From Artocarpus heterophyllus (taxonomy: Eukaryota; Streptophyta; Magnoliopsida; Rosales; Moraceae), in the NCBI GenBank assembly GCA_025403435.1, contig CM046342.1:15564519-15628518 (forward strand): a stretch of DNA of 64,000 bases, written 5' to 3'. The notes under the pieces are model-generated. The model made no database searches. It had not been told where the DNA came from and saw only the letters and a list, made by a program, of their open reading frames with translations. This document shows, piece after piece, positions 1-11,408 of this stretch. The position numbers and the translations under genes are program-made. Every line of letters begins with the position of its first letter. The first letter of the stretch is position 1.

Positions 1-1547
1 AGCGTCATCACCTTCCCCCTATTTTACCTTTTAGGGTATTCATGCCCAAGGACGTAACCGCCGCCCTCTTCATGTCTCACCATTTCTCTATATTAAATCA
101 TTAATAATAGAGTCAATTTTCCTAACCATGCTTCTCAATTTATAACATGTGTCGATTCATTATGTTCCTCGTCGTATAATACAAGACGAGTCCATGTCAT
201 AGTTTCATATGTGATACTCATATAATATCAGTTCAACATAGATATATATATATCTTGCAGTAAAACAATCAATTTTAATTCTATAAAAACCTCACAAAAG
301 ATGAGTAATAGAATCCCTACCTTTCAAGCTTATCAACAATCTTTTAATCCTGGAATCAATTAACGTTAGCTCCATACTCCCTTGATCCTAAGGCGTGCAT
401 AAGGACAATTAAAACTAAAGCACAACATACAACTACATTCATAAATAAATCATGTGTAAACCTATCTTACTAGTATGCCATTAAAGCTTTTATGTAAATC
501 TCTTTTGAATACCACAGTAAACAATTTTTGTCTTAACACAATATAAAATGTGAACAAGTAATCTATATGTTTTAGTCCCTAATAAGATTCATCAATCACT
601 TAAGATAATATTGGAAATGTTGCAAGACATTAAAGAATTAGGTGGTGAGCAAAGATGGGTTCTTGGTTCAGGTTAGCAGCTGGTATACCATAACAAACTG
701 GCAGGTTTACTAGTTTCCAATCCGAAAATTAAATAATTTCTTAGAAAATAAAATACAACTCCGATTTAGGTTTATGATAGCTCGTTAGAAAGCTTAGGAT
801 GCTACTTTTCAAATATGCAAACCAATTCATAAAATTCATTTTAATTTAATCCCAGAATTTCAAGAAATAGCCACTACCCATAGAGGTATTACAAAGTTTA
901 CACTATAAATTTTTTGTCTAGGGCATATACACTTAGACTTTATACATATGCTCCAAAATAGCAACAAACATATACTTAGGTTTAAGAACGTAAATTTGAA
1001 TAATCCTTTAGTATAAAAGAAAATTTATAAATGAAAGACTAAATTTGTTCATAAGATTCTAACATCGGATTATGGTTAGTTGGAAGCTTGAAATGGCTTC
1101 AAAACAGGTTCCTTTACTTCGGTGTGACTGAAATTCTTGCTCAAATGGAGGTGATGGTGGCTGATTTTTATGCCTGCCTTGAAGAAGTTCTCTAAGTATT
1201 TTGCTTCAGCAAAGAAATGAGAAAAAGAGTGTAGGAATCGTGGAAGAGAAAGGAAGAAAAGATGAGGTCTTTGAAGAGAAGTGATAGAAATAATTATGGA
1301 GGAGACATGTTGAAACATGTCACGGAGGAAATAAAGAAAATGAGGGTCAAGAGTAGTTGGAAAAGATATCCTTATGTCTCATCTAGAGACTTTAACACAC
1401 ATAATGCCAATATGACATTTTTGAGATTTATTAGAAGTTCTAAGGCTTTTTAGTAAACATACTAAATAAACACAGGAGAATTTTAGAAAATTTAAAAATA
1501 GATAAAAATAAATATTATAAAATAAATTTAAATGAAGCAATTTTTTT
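1..1547. other. AT-rich intergenic flank, no gene recognised
   Basis: No open frame here resembles a known family. Two short overlapping frames on opposite strands around 1076-1453 encode low-complexity peptides and have no recognisable domain. The segment may be old retrotransposon sequence, but no LTR boundary or coding relic was found to support that. Confidence 0.5.
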
Positions 1548-1817
1548 TTATACACTAAAAATTAATTTAATTACCTTAATACCCATTAGAAGAATAACGG
1601 GTGTCACAATATTGTTGGTCAAATTAATAATGAGTTGATCATAAGACCTTAAATATTCTGTGAGGATATTGTTGGTCAAATTAATAATGAGTTGATCATA
1701 AGATGTTAGTAAACATTGAAGTAGAATTTCTATACGTTCATCCTCCCCTATTGCGTGCCCAAATAACATGAGCTTATATTTCCTCTTTTGTGAGTAAAGG
1801 AGCACCCACTCCTCCAC
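1548..1817 (-). pseudogene. Ty1/copia gag (UBN2-type) fragment
   Basis: The minus strand encodes about 89 aa. Its centre (EDERIEILLQ..LLTSYDQLIINLTNNI) has the pattern of the copia Gag/UBN2 domain, where a helix ending in an LLQSLP-like motif is followed by SYDQLI. Only this short part of Gag remains; there is no zinc knuckle, protease or LTR nearby. The frame carries a 57-bp-period internal duplication that repeats the SYDQLIINLTNNI segment. It is best read as a small relic, not a host gene. The family call rests on pattern memory alone and could be coincidental. Confidence 0.5.
1611..1703. repeat. 57-bp-period duplication inside the gag relic
   Basis: A 36-bp segment beginning ATTGTTGGTC at 1611 recurs identically at 1668, giving two copies with a 57-bp period. 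The spacing is a multiple of three, so the minus-strand frame is kept and the encoded peptide is duplicated. Confidence 0.85.
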
Positions 1818-2065
1818 TTCTCGAAAGCGTAATCAAAAGCAAAGAAAAGCGGACCACATAATCTCATCCGGGTCAAAAGGCGGTAGATATGGATAACATC
1901 GATGAGAAAATCAGGTACGATACTGGTTGTTGAGTTGGATGGGCAGAGCGGATTGGCGCTTTTCTCCCTGCACCCCCATTAGATGCTCCACTTTAGATAG
2001 CTACCATTGGAGAAATCAATTATGAAACTTGAAAAATGTTTGGAATCCTGAATGGTTGGCTTTTT
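1817..2065. repeat. TNL-upstream cassette, copy B
   Basis: This segment matches 3256-3490 over about 220 bp. Shared blocks include CTCATCCGGGTCAAAAGGCG, GTTGAGTTGGATGGGC and TTTAGATAGCTACCA, each with scattered substitutions. A more diverged relative of the GATGGGCGGA...AGCTACCATTGGA part occurs at 53,756-53,840, upstream of the second TNL copy. The cassette therefore belongs to the duplicated TNL locus. Its function, if any, is unknown. Confidence 0.8.
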
Positions 2066-2892
2066 GTTTTTTTACCACATATTTGAACGTGAATAGAAAA
2101 TTGCTCTAAGATGCTTTCCACGATGTTTCTCTCAAGCATTTGTAGAACCTTTATAGGTCGTCACATAATGACACATCGTGCCGACTGGTCTGATGACTGT
2201 TTAATAGGTGATACCTCTCGATGGAAGGGTTTAACTGTCAACAACTTAAAAGTTTAAAGATTGTAATGTCAAAATTAAAATAAGAAAAATCAATGTATTA
2301 CTTACTAAACACTTAAAGGATTAGTGATGTAAATTACCCTAAATGTAAAATGTCTCATTTAACTAAAGTTTTGATTGTGTATCTCTCTTGAAAACTCATC
2401 TCACTATAGTTGTAGGTGTAGTGAGATACAATTCTAAGAGAGATAAAGATATAAGAGTTATCTTTGAAACTATATTTTAAAAGAGTTTAATAAGTCAAAT
2501 CGTTTAAAATTTCTTTTAATGAATAATAAAAACGTTCTTAATGAAGTTTACGATGTTTTATCATAATTCTAGCACAAATTTTAAAATCCTTAAAAGAACT
2601 TTTAAAAAAAATTATATTTTGTGTCTTTGATTAAAAACATTTATGAAAAGTCAAAACACTTATGATAAAGTATCGAAACACTTACAAGAAGTTTTTGTCT
2701 AAAAAACCAAAAATAGCTTCTAAAAAACTCTTTTAAACATGACCTTTGTCAAATAGAGAATAAATTTGTCCGGGATAATTTAAAAAAAGGGCAAAAAAAA
2801 AATTTTAATAGAGGAAATGACTTCTTTTTTTGACAAAAAAAACATATTTTTTTAGACAGGTAAACTGCTTCAGTTTTTTTTTTTAAAAAAGA
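2066..2892. other. AT-rich, no gene seen
   Basis: Mostly A/T runs. No frame, LTR end or RNA gene was recognised. Confidence 0.5.
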
Positions 2893-3171
2893 CAAAAATA
2901 ACTTTAACGAGTAGAAAAATCTCAATAAAAGAAAAAGAAAAAAAGCTAAAATAATTTTTATGTCTAAAAAATATATTTTTTTATATCAAAAAATTATAAA
3001 AAAATTATTTAACTAAAATCACTTTTCCTTAATAAAATAACTTTAACGAGTAGAAAAATCTCAATAAAATAAAAAGAAAAAAAGCTAAAATAATTTTTAT
3101 GTCTAAAAAATATATTTTTTTATATCAAAAAATTATAAAAAAATTATTTAACTAAAATCACTTTTCCTTAA
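2893..3171. repeat. ~139-bp tandem duplication
   Basis: Two near-identical AT-rich copies lie head to tail. ACTTTAACGAGTAGAAAAAT starts at 2901 and again at 3041; the copies end with CTTTTCCTTAA at 3023 and 3161. The period is 138-140 bp with a small indel, so the duplication looks recent. Confidence 0.9.
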
Positions 3172-3255
3172 GTTACTTTTCCAAAGATCCCATTTGTCCA
3201 AAAGTAATCGTTTTCTCACAATAACAACTCAAATTTATTTATTTTTTATATTTTT

Positions 3256-3640
3256 TAAAGCGCGATCAAAAGCAGAGAAAAGTGGACCGCAAAATCTCAT
3301 CCGGGTCAAAAGGCGAAAGGTCTGGACACTAGTAGTTGAGTTGGATGGGCGGAACGGATTGGAGCTTTTTTCATGCACCCGCATTAGATGCCCCACTTTA
3401 GATAGCTACCACTGGACAAAACAATTATGAAAATTGAAACGTCTTTGGAATCTACCGTATGTCGCTTTTGACCCATGCCTCGGATTCTCAATTTGAGGTC
3501 CACCTTCATTATCTTCAAAGACAGCTTTTTCCTAGAGAAATCGTTTACAGATAGCCTACGTGATAGGAAGAATGAGGTGAGGATAGAACCAAGATTCAAG
3601 CGTTGTGGGGGACACGTAAAGTGCAATTCTAACACAAAAA
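3256..3640. repeat. TNL-upstream cassette, copy A
   Basis: The first ~230 bp repeat copy B (1817-2065). The second part, from TTGACCCATG through GGGGGACACGTAAAGTGCAA, resembles 55,945-56,310 upstream of the TIR pseudogene: both have a CTTCATTATCTT block, a TTTTTCC..AGA.AAA block and a GGGACAC.T.AAGTGCAA block. The TNL locus was evidently duplicated together with more than 1 kb of its 5' flank. Confidence 0.75.
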
Positions 3641-3660
3641 AAAAAAAAATAAATAAATAA

Positions 3661-4540
3661 AACAAAAATTCTACTTTTAGGTTGTTTGATAAATAAATTT
3701 AAATTAATGTAATTTAAATTAAAATTTAAATTAATAATTTAAGTTGTTATTCGAATTGACGTTTAAATGTTTATTTAAGTTTTAATTTGAGCATAGAATA
3801 AAATTAAAATTTATGTTTGAAGAGGTAGTAAAGATAGTTTTTAATAAATCTAATAAAATTTTAATGTTAATGATCTTAAAAAATATGTAATATGGATAGT
3901 GATTTATTCCTCTCTTCATTAAAAACACAGTGAAAAAAGAATCATCTCAATTGAATATCAAATGAAAAAATTATGATTTTTTTTCTTAAATATATGAGAG
4001 GGAATTTTAGTTTTTACTGTAGCAAAAATATGAGAGTATCAAAAGTTTAAAAGGACATAAAAACTCTAAAAACTTAGATTCTTGATACTCAAATTATTTA
4101 AATTTTAAAAGAAACAAACGCGTATCTTAAAAATTATTGATACTTAAATCTAAATTTAAATCTATTGAGTTTAAAAATATATGAAACAAACATAGACTTA
4201 AAAATCCAAACCTTCAACCCTTTTTTATAATAAAATTATTCAAATTTTTAATATTTTTAAGCTATAATTTTATAAATACCTATTTTTGTTTTAAATTATT
4301 ATTTTTATTTAAAGTTTTTTTTAAAAAAAAGATGTAGACGCATAACCCTGTTTAGTTTGAGTATTTGAATGAAGTATTTGAATAAAAAATTAAATTTTTA
4401 TGAGAGAAAATACTATAACAAAATAATTCAAACTGTGATTCAAGTATCGAAATAAACAGACCCTAGACACTCAAGTTCAAACTATAAACTTTTAAACCAT
4501 ACTGTTCGGACCTAGGGCATCAAACAGGCCTTTAGAGGTA
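3661..4540. other. AT-rich 5' flank of the TNL gene
   Basis: A/T-rich sequence with no gene. The promoter of the TNL gene should lie in or just after this stretch, but no TATA box can be assigned with confidence. Confidence 0.4.
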
Positions 4541-4650
4541 TAGGGCTGCACTATGCTTCGATGTTAGTTTATGTGTCCTCTCCATCTCATGAAACGGTTT
4601 TTCCTTTGAAAAGTGGAAGCTAAATTAAGCAAGCTAGCGTTTACTATCGC

Positions 4651-4681
4651 TTTGGAGATCTCCACTTTGGAGAAGTATGAT
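4651..4681 (+). repeat. Copy of the TIR coding start in the 5' leader
   Basis: These 31 bp match the coding bases 4784-4814 of the same gene at 27 of 31 positions (GAGATCTCC..TT.GGAGAAG core). The variant bases agree better with the second TIR copy near 56,570. The sequences on either side align with the leader of that second copy, but its middle differs, so a patch of TIR coding sequence appears to have replaced leader sequence here. Confidence 0.7.
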
Positions 4682-4745
4682 CGTGCAAGCTGCTACTTCC
4701 TGAATTAGCAACAAAGTATTCATAATCGTTAGATTTGCAGTGAAT

Positions 4746-7700
4746 ATGGAATCGATGTCTTCTTCTTCCTCCTGTTATTCTTCTTTTGAGATCTCCGCTT
4801 CGGAGAAGCATGATGTGTTTCTAAGTTATAAGGTTGGGGACACCGGAGACACTTTTGCAAGCCATCTTCGTACAGCTTTGCAAAACCGAAATATCAAAAC
4901 ATTCTGCATAGATCGTGGCGATGATATTCCTGAGAAAAAAGTTTTCAAAGCAATCGAGGAATCAAGGCTCTCAGTCATAATTTTCTCAGAAGGCTATGCT
5001 TTTTCCACTCGGTGTTTAGAGGATCTCGCACATATAGTCAAATGCATGGACAAAAATGGACTTACTGTTGTGCCCATCTTTTACAATATAGATCCATTGG
5101 ATGTGCGAAACCAAAGATGGAGTTATGCAATTGCGTTTTCTAAACATGGAGAGCGCTTCGAGCACGAAATGGATAAAGTGAGACTATGGAGGGAAGCTCT
5201 GGCAATGGCAGGAGAGTTATCTGGATGGATAGTGCCAGCACATAGGTAAGCAACTAATTAAGGCCTCGCGGATTAGACCCATGTAGACAATAGCATCATC
5301 ATGATTCATGCTATATTGCTATGTTTAGAACATGCTTCGTAATCCAGATCTTCTTTCAGTTTTTTGTTCACCTTATCCTTTTGTTGTTTGTGGAAACTTT
5401 TTCTTGTTTATTTTGTGCTCAGCAAGCATCTTATTTCTTGTTATGCCTAGTTCAATTTTAACTTTTGTAAATACAAATTATAAGGTATGACTTTTATTTC
5501 TCCTTTTTTTTGGCTAAAAAGTTTGCAATGTATGAGTTTATAATGTAAACCTGAGATTAAAGAAATTGATGAAGTCATGCGTACATTGGGAGGACTTAGT
5601 ATTTAAAATGGAATGGAAATGTTGATTTTTGTGCTCTCTGCACTGTTCTCTGTTTTGCTTTGATTTGCTCATGTCCAGTGTGTTCATGCTTATGTTTTGA
5701 TGTGTTAAAGAGACAATATCTTCCAGTCTTTTTCTTACTGAAACAACATTGAAGGCATATCAATGACGGAAAGAAGAAAGAAAAAAATGATGGAAAAGAG
5801 AAAATCAAAAATTTCCAATGTCATGTAATGACTAAGGCTGAGTTTGGATATTTTGACAGACCATTATAAATAAATACAATTTACGGAATATGTTCTTAAT
5901 TGTTCTAGCCATTGTACTTTCTTTGTTATTTGAATAGCAGTTTATACTTACTAGCTAATTACTGCTTGTTCCCTTGTTATGCTAGGTCCGAGTTCAAGTT
6001 AATAGAAGAAATAGTCGAATATATTGCAAGGAAGTTTAATCTTACGCTATCAAGTGATAATTTCAAGGGCCTAGTTGGAATTGAGAGACGCATTGAAGAA
6101 ATTGAAAAGCTAATATGCATTGGCTCACACGATATTCGTGTGGTAGGAATCTGGGGCATGGGTGGTATAGGAAAGACTACCCTTGCTGAGGCTGTATATG
6201 ATCGCCTGTCTTCACAATTTGAAGATTGTTACTTTCTTGCAAATGTCAGAGAAGAATCATATAGATATGGATTAGCTTCCTTACAAAGAGAGCTTCTTGC
6301 AAAACTATTTAAGGATAAAGATCCAACTGCAGGTGACACAATAATTGAAAAAGAGACGAATCAGAGTAAAAAGGTCCTTCTTGTTCTTGATGATGTCAAT
6401 GATTCCAACCAATTTGAAGTTCTAGTGAGGGAAAAATACAATTGGTTTGGTATTGGAAGTACAATCATTGTAACAACCAGAGATGCACAACTGCTTAGAA
6501 ATATTGCGGCTGATGAAGTATGTAAGCTTGAAGAATTAAATTACAATGAGGCTCTGCGGCTCTTTTATATGAATGCTTTTCGAAATAACAGCCCCCCAAC
6601 AGATCATTTCGAAATGTCAAAAAGGATTGTAGAATACTCCCATGGGATGCCCTTAGCTATTAAAATATTGGGATCCTGCCTTTGCTTCAAGAGTAAAAGT
6701 GAATGGGAGAGTGTAATAACTAAACTAAGAATTATTCCCAATATAAAAGTTCAAAAAATGTTGGGAATAAGTTATGATTTACTAGATTACCAAGAGAAGG
6801 AAGCATTTCTTGATATTGCATGTTTCCTTAGAGGTGAAGAAAGAGACTTTGTGGAACAAGTATTATCACCAAGAATAATAGATCAACTCATCGATAAGGG
6901 TCTTGTAATTAATAATCATTCTCAGAGGCTGTGGATGCATGAATTGGTACAAGAAATGGGATGGGAAATTGTTCGTCAAGAATCAATTAAAGAGCCAGGA
7001 AAGAGTAGGCTGAGGAATTTTCAAGATGTCAAACATGTCTTAAGAGTTAATACAGTAAGTTCTAAACGCGTTGGATTCTTTGCAAAACACAAAAGTTTTT
7101 GAGAAAAACAGTCCAGCAGCAATCACACCCAACAAAAAGTTTAGATTCTTATGCAGAAGTATGTGAATAAATAAATGACTATCTATTTAAATTGCTAATA
7201 AGTTTTTGCCTTACATGCTCATATATTGCTTTTTTCTTACTAATGTCAGGGGACTGCTGCAATTGGAGGAAGATCTTTAGAAACATCTGAGTTCATTGAA
7301 GAGATGGAGCATTCTCCTACAGTTTTCAAACCGATGTATAATCTTAGATTCCTTAAAATTGATAGTTATGTTGACAATACCGAGATGCGGAATGTGCACT
7401 TACCTGAAGGTCTTCAAAGTCTTCCTAATTCACTTAAATATCTCTGGTGGGATGGGTACCCTTTAGAATGCTTCTCATCAAAGTTTACTCCCGAGAATCT
7501 CATGGGACTTGTCATCACAAATAGCCATATGGTTCAACTTTGGGACAGTGTCGGGGTATGCTTTTCACTTCCTTTGCATTTAACTTAAGGTTTAAATTAC
7601 AGACTTGTTTGACCCCAATATTTTGTTCTTAATGTTTCTACAGCATCTAAGAAATCTGAAATTCCTTGATCTTAGCAACTCAGAGTGGTTAACCAAAATC

Positions 7701-9057
7701 CCAGATTTATACGATCAAGCACCAAATCTTGAGTCTATACATCTTCAATTCTGTACACGTTTGGTTCGGGTTCCTTCATCTTTGCAATATCTTGACAAGC
7801 TCATAGTTCTCAACGTCAGAGGCTGTTCATCCATCACGGAGTTTCCCATGCTCCCAAGGAATATTAGAAATTTGGATTTCGCTTGTACTGCAATAGCAGA
7901 AGTGCCCTCATCAATTAACCATCTCTCTCATCTTGAGACATTTTATTTGGATATGTGCAAAAACCTTAAATTCCTTCCTCGAAGCTTCTCTAGTTTGAAA
8001 TCTCTCAAACAACTCAGCATCTGCTATTGTACGAAGCTGGAGTATTTACCGGAGCTTCCGTTGTATCTAGAAAATTTGAATGCAAAAGGCTGCACATCAC
8101 TGGAGACAGTGTCAAGATCAAGAATTGCATTCACTCAAGGTCAGGATGATTATTTCTTTCAACTTTCTATTGGAAGATATGATTTTTTAAATTGCCTAAA
8201 GCTAGATCAGAATGCCCAAGTTATTATACTGGATGAAGCACAACTTAGACTCTTGAAAACGGCAACTTCATCATGGAAAGATAAAAAGGTACATATCTTT
8301 CTTTATAAATCTACAGCTGAATACATTAGTTCTTGGAGCATCTGCTAACTTTCTAGGAGTTAATAATGTTCTTTTTGCATTAATGACGTTCATGATTGGC
8401 ATTTATGATACTGCAGGGACGAATGTCTGAAATTTGGTGTCCTGGAGGTGACATTCCAAATTGGTTTACATGTCAATCCGAAGTTTCCTCAATAGAGATC
8501 CCGCTTCCTCCAATTTGGTGTAGTTCCACCTTCTTGGGTTTTGCTATTTGTGTTGTTGTCGATTTCAAGGATTGTTATATCGACGGCAATTTTAAACTCT
8601 ATCTTCAAGTTCATCCTATCATAGATATTCATCCTCATGAGGCGATGGATGAAACTTTGATTTTCAATTGGAAGAATGAGATAGATGGAAGCAATCATCA
8701 TATAATTGTTGATTCCGAGCATGTATTCTTGTTTAATTACTGCGACATGAATCATTTTGCCCATAAATATGATGACATCACTGCAGCCTCATTCGAGTTC
8801 TACTCTAACAACAGTGGCTGCAGTGTAAAAAAGTGTGGTGTCCAACCTCTTTATACCAAAGACGTGGAGAAGATACTTTCCGCTGCTCAACATGCTGGGT
8901 TTATAGAAGTAGAAGATGTTGCAGCCTTTTTAAAAGATGTTGCGCTTAGACACGAGCCTGCGATTGCAAGTGGCAGTCTTAATGTTCAAGCCACTCATGC
9001 CAAAAAGGAAGCTGCAGTGAAGAGATTTCATGAAATAGTTGTTAAATCATCAGCAAC

Positions 9058-9088
<31 letters not shown>

Positions 9089-9430
9089 GATCGTTTATTT
9101 GATTTAGTAGATGGTACTATTACTGAAGACTCTGGGAAATCATCAGAAATTGAAAGAGAAGAAGAAGAAGAAGATCCTACGTCTGATTATGAGTTCTGCA
9201 ATCCTAGTAATGGTCCTTCTGAATCACGTGGGAGTCTTGATGTCCATGAAGGTGCTAGTTATACTGAGAGTGATGTCAAAAAGGAAGAATATGGCAACTT
9301 AAATCCAATTAAGGACAATCGCAAAACAGAGCCAAGCCATTCCTGCAGTTGCTTAATGTTTCTCTCGCTTGTTGTAGGTACGCACAAACGCCAGCTCTTC
9401 ATTTTATTGTACCATTGTCATTCTTCATGA
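4746..9430 (+). CDS. TIR-NB-ARC-LRR (TNL) immune receptor, five exons
   Basis: Predicted intracellular immune receptor of 1177 aa. Exons from splice signals: 4746-5245, 5986-7054, 7250-7555, 7644-8288 and 8417-9430; all introns are GT-AG and the frame stays open. Start is the first ATG in frame with the TIR. Domains: TIR ~20-165; NB-ARC ~168-520 with P-loop GMGGIGKTT 224-232, kinase-2 LLVLDDV 298-304, RNBS-B GSTIIVTTRD 324-333, GMPLA 387-391, FLDIACF 441-447; about six LRRs (~550-815); C-JID post-LRR domain from ~843 (CPGGDIPNWF); then an acidic tail with nine consecutive Glu from a GAA repeat. TNLs sense effectors, and their TIRs cleave NAD+. Oddities: CLEDL puts Asp at the usual catalytic Glu (D93), Trp before it is Arg89, the TIR opens SYKVGDTG where SFRGEDTR is usual, and MHD is MHE (484-486). 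An alternative splice at the 3' end is possible (GTACGC after 9377). Confidence 0.88.
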
Positions 9431-9523
9431 ACATACTGTCTTCACTTTATTGAACCATTGTCGTTTTTCATTGTTAATTTGTTCATGTGCATTACATAAA
9501 ACTAAAAAGAACGCCACTATGTT

Positions 9524-9845
9524 AAACTTTGGCATATTAAAACCTGAAATTTAGTTTTACTAATTAATCTTCTAAACTTGTCAAGCTGTTGCAATGTGAC
9601 CCAATTTGGTACGCCGTTTAAATTGGTGACGGAGAGAACGGGACTAATTACTAAATTAAAAGCTTAGGGAGCAGATTGTCAAAGCAGGAAAAGTTTGAGA
9701 GTTGAAGATCCAAATCAGGAGGCACACGGGCATTTTCATCACCAATTTAAAAGGCATTATCATTTTGAGCCAAATTGCAGCCAAGACAAATTTAGGGGGA
9801 TACTTGTTAAAAAATTAGAAGTTTGTGGGACGATTCATCAAAGAA
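9524..9845. mobile_element. MITE-like element with long inverted repeats
   Basis: The left arm (about 9575-9636, with CAATTTGG..CGCCGTTTAAATTGGTGACG) is the imperfect reverse complement of the right arm (about 9738-9800, CATCACCAATTTAAAAGGC...CCAAATTGCAG). Both arms extend outwards with weaker pairing. About 100 bp separate them and no transposase is encoded. A small non-autonomous DNA transposon is the natural reading; the target-site duplication was not found and the superfamily is undetermined. Confidence 0.5.
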
Positions 9846-10607
9846 GAACGTAGATAGCTAACTTTTCTTTTAACTTCTAATTGAAAACGTTTGTGATGTA
9901 GTAACCGAATATAGTATAGGTGTATAAGAAAGTTCATTTTGTCATAGTCAAATCTCTTCAAAACTCGTTGAGTCTCACCAATTTAGTGGACAATAAATAT
10001 CTGCTTTAATGCTTATTTCCCCCTTTTGAGGGGACGTCCATTGTAATGTTGATAGTGCACGAATAGCAAAACAAATAGGCAACAAACACTTTTGATTCTG
10101 CAAATTGTGTGTTTATTGACATCTCTATTATATTTTTAACATACCCTTACTCAAAACTACGGCCACATTCTATTTGTTACACCTATTTTAAAGTTTTAAA
10201 AAAGTCCATACTACTAAAATTGTATTGTTTTTTCCTTTTTCATCCACCAACAAATCAAACTTTTTTTTTTCACCACCCAATTCTACTTATTACACCTGTT
10301 ATAAACTATATATATTGTTAATTTCTTGGTGATCTTTTATAAGACTATTAGAATCTTAACATTAGTATGTTTTGCTAATAAAATTCCTTGTGTGTAATCG
10401 TGCATATGCAAATGCTATAATCCATACCAAAGAAAAATGAAAAAACAAAAATAAAAAATTTATTATATAATAAACTCGTATAAAATAATGAATTCATATG
10501 AAAATAGATCTGTATATAATGAACCAATACAATTTGTAGGGGTTTACAACAATCATATATAAACAATTCGTGCGGATTTCTGTACAACTCAATCGATTTG
10601 TATGGTC
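9846..10607. other. AT-rich intergenic, no gene seen
   Basis: No recognisable coding, RNA or transposon feature. The segment CAATCATATATAAAC at about 10,549 recurs just after the second direct repeat at about 11,627. Confidence 0.45.
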
Positions 10608-10610
10608 TTT

Positions 10611-10830
10611 GGATGAATTTTGGATCTTCCAAACAAATCAATATGTTCTAATCCTAGAACTCTCTTGGAGATTTAAGATTCTATGAGAGATAGTATCTTC
10701 TCTTGGATCTAGAAATTTGTTTCTCTATTTCTCACCCTTGCTTCTTGAAATGACTAGTTTCATCGTGCCGAGTCTCCTAGTTATAGACGTTAGAGCCTAG
10801 TGGGATTCAATTTCACTTCATTTCTAGCCC
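10611..10830. repeat. Direct repeat, left copy
   Basis: Matches 11,409-11,620. Shared blocks include GAATTTTGGATCT, AGTATCTTCTCTTGGATCTA, TTATAGACGTT, GAGCCTAG and ATTCAATTTCACT, with many substitutions. The pair could be the LTRs of a very small element or a decayed local duplication. Confidence 0.75.
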
Positions 10831-11408
10831 GTCCGATGAGCTTCACTTATTGTGAACTGTCCGATCTATTTTCTAGCGTGCCATAATGTGAACAATCTTT
10901 GCTGCCTCTTTCCAACCTTTCTCGCACTCCTAGGAATTTTCTAATCTCTTAAGCTTTTCCTGAAACGTTGTCGTTTATCTTTAAGTCCAACAAGGCCATT
11001 TCGGTGTTTGACTATTCCCTCCCTTTTTTCTTTAAATTTGAGCATTTTTCCTTATTTTCAAATTTTAAGGAAAAACACTGTACATCTTCTTCATCTTCTT
11101 TGCCAACCTGTGAAAAGAGAGTTCACCGTTTAACATTCCTAATCAATTCGCTATCCGTTCACTTCAATCATTCCCCCTCCTTTTTGCTATGGATTCTAAA
11201 GCCCTCTGATCTTCTGTTGCTTTTGAAGAAATCTGCTCTGAATTGAAAATCCCAGGTGATAATTCTCTTTCTAATTTCCCCCCCAAATGCCAACCTTTGT
11301 ACGGGCGAGAACATTAATCCTGAAGACGGGATTTTTGCCCTTGACCATTTCATTCCTCCTTCATCCTTTAATCCCCGGATTTCTTGTCATTTCCCAAATT
11401 TGCTTGGG
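10831..11408. other. Unexplained segment between direct repeats
   Basis: About 580 bp of more balanced composition than its surroundings. On the plus strand it contains pyrimidine-rich stretches, an ATGGATTCTAAAGCCCTC followed at once by a stop, and a CCCAGGTGATAA junction that resembles a 5'-UTR exon/intron edge of a plant gene. No family was recognised. It may be a captured gene fragment, but that is inference. Confidence 0.3.

Noticed and set aside
1076..1453. Opposed short frames in the left flank
   Set aside because: No domain, no splice context, biased composition; more likely chance.
9356..9430. An extra 3' intron in the TNL starting at GTACGC after 9377
   Set aside because: The donor is weak and no convincing downstream exon was seen; the frame reaches its own stop at 9430. 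Kept only as an alternative.
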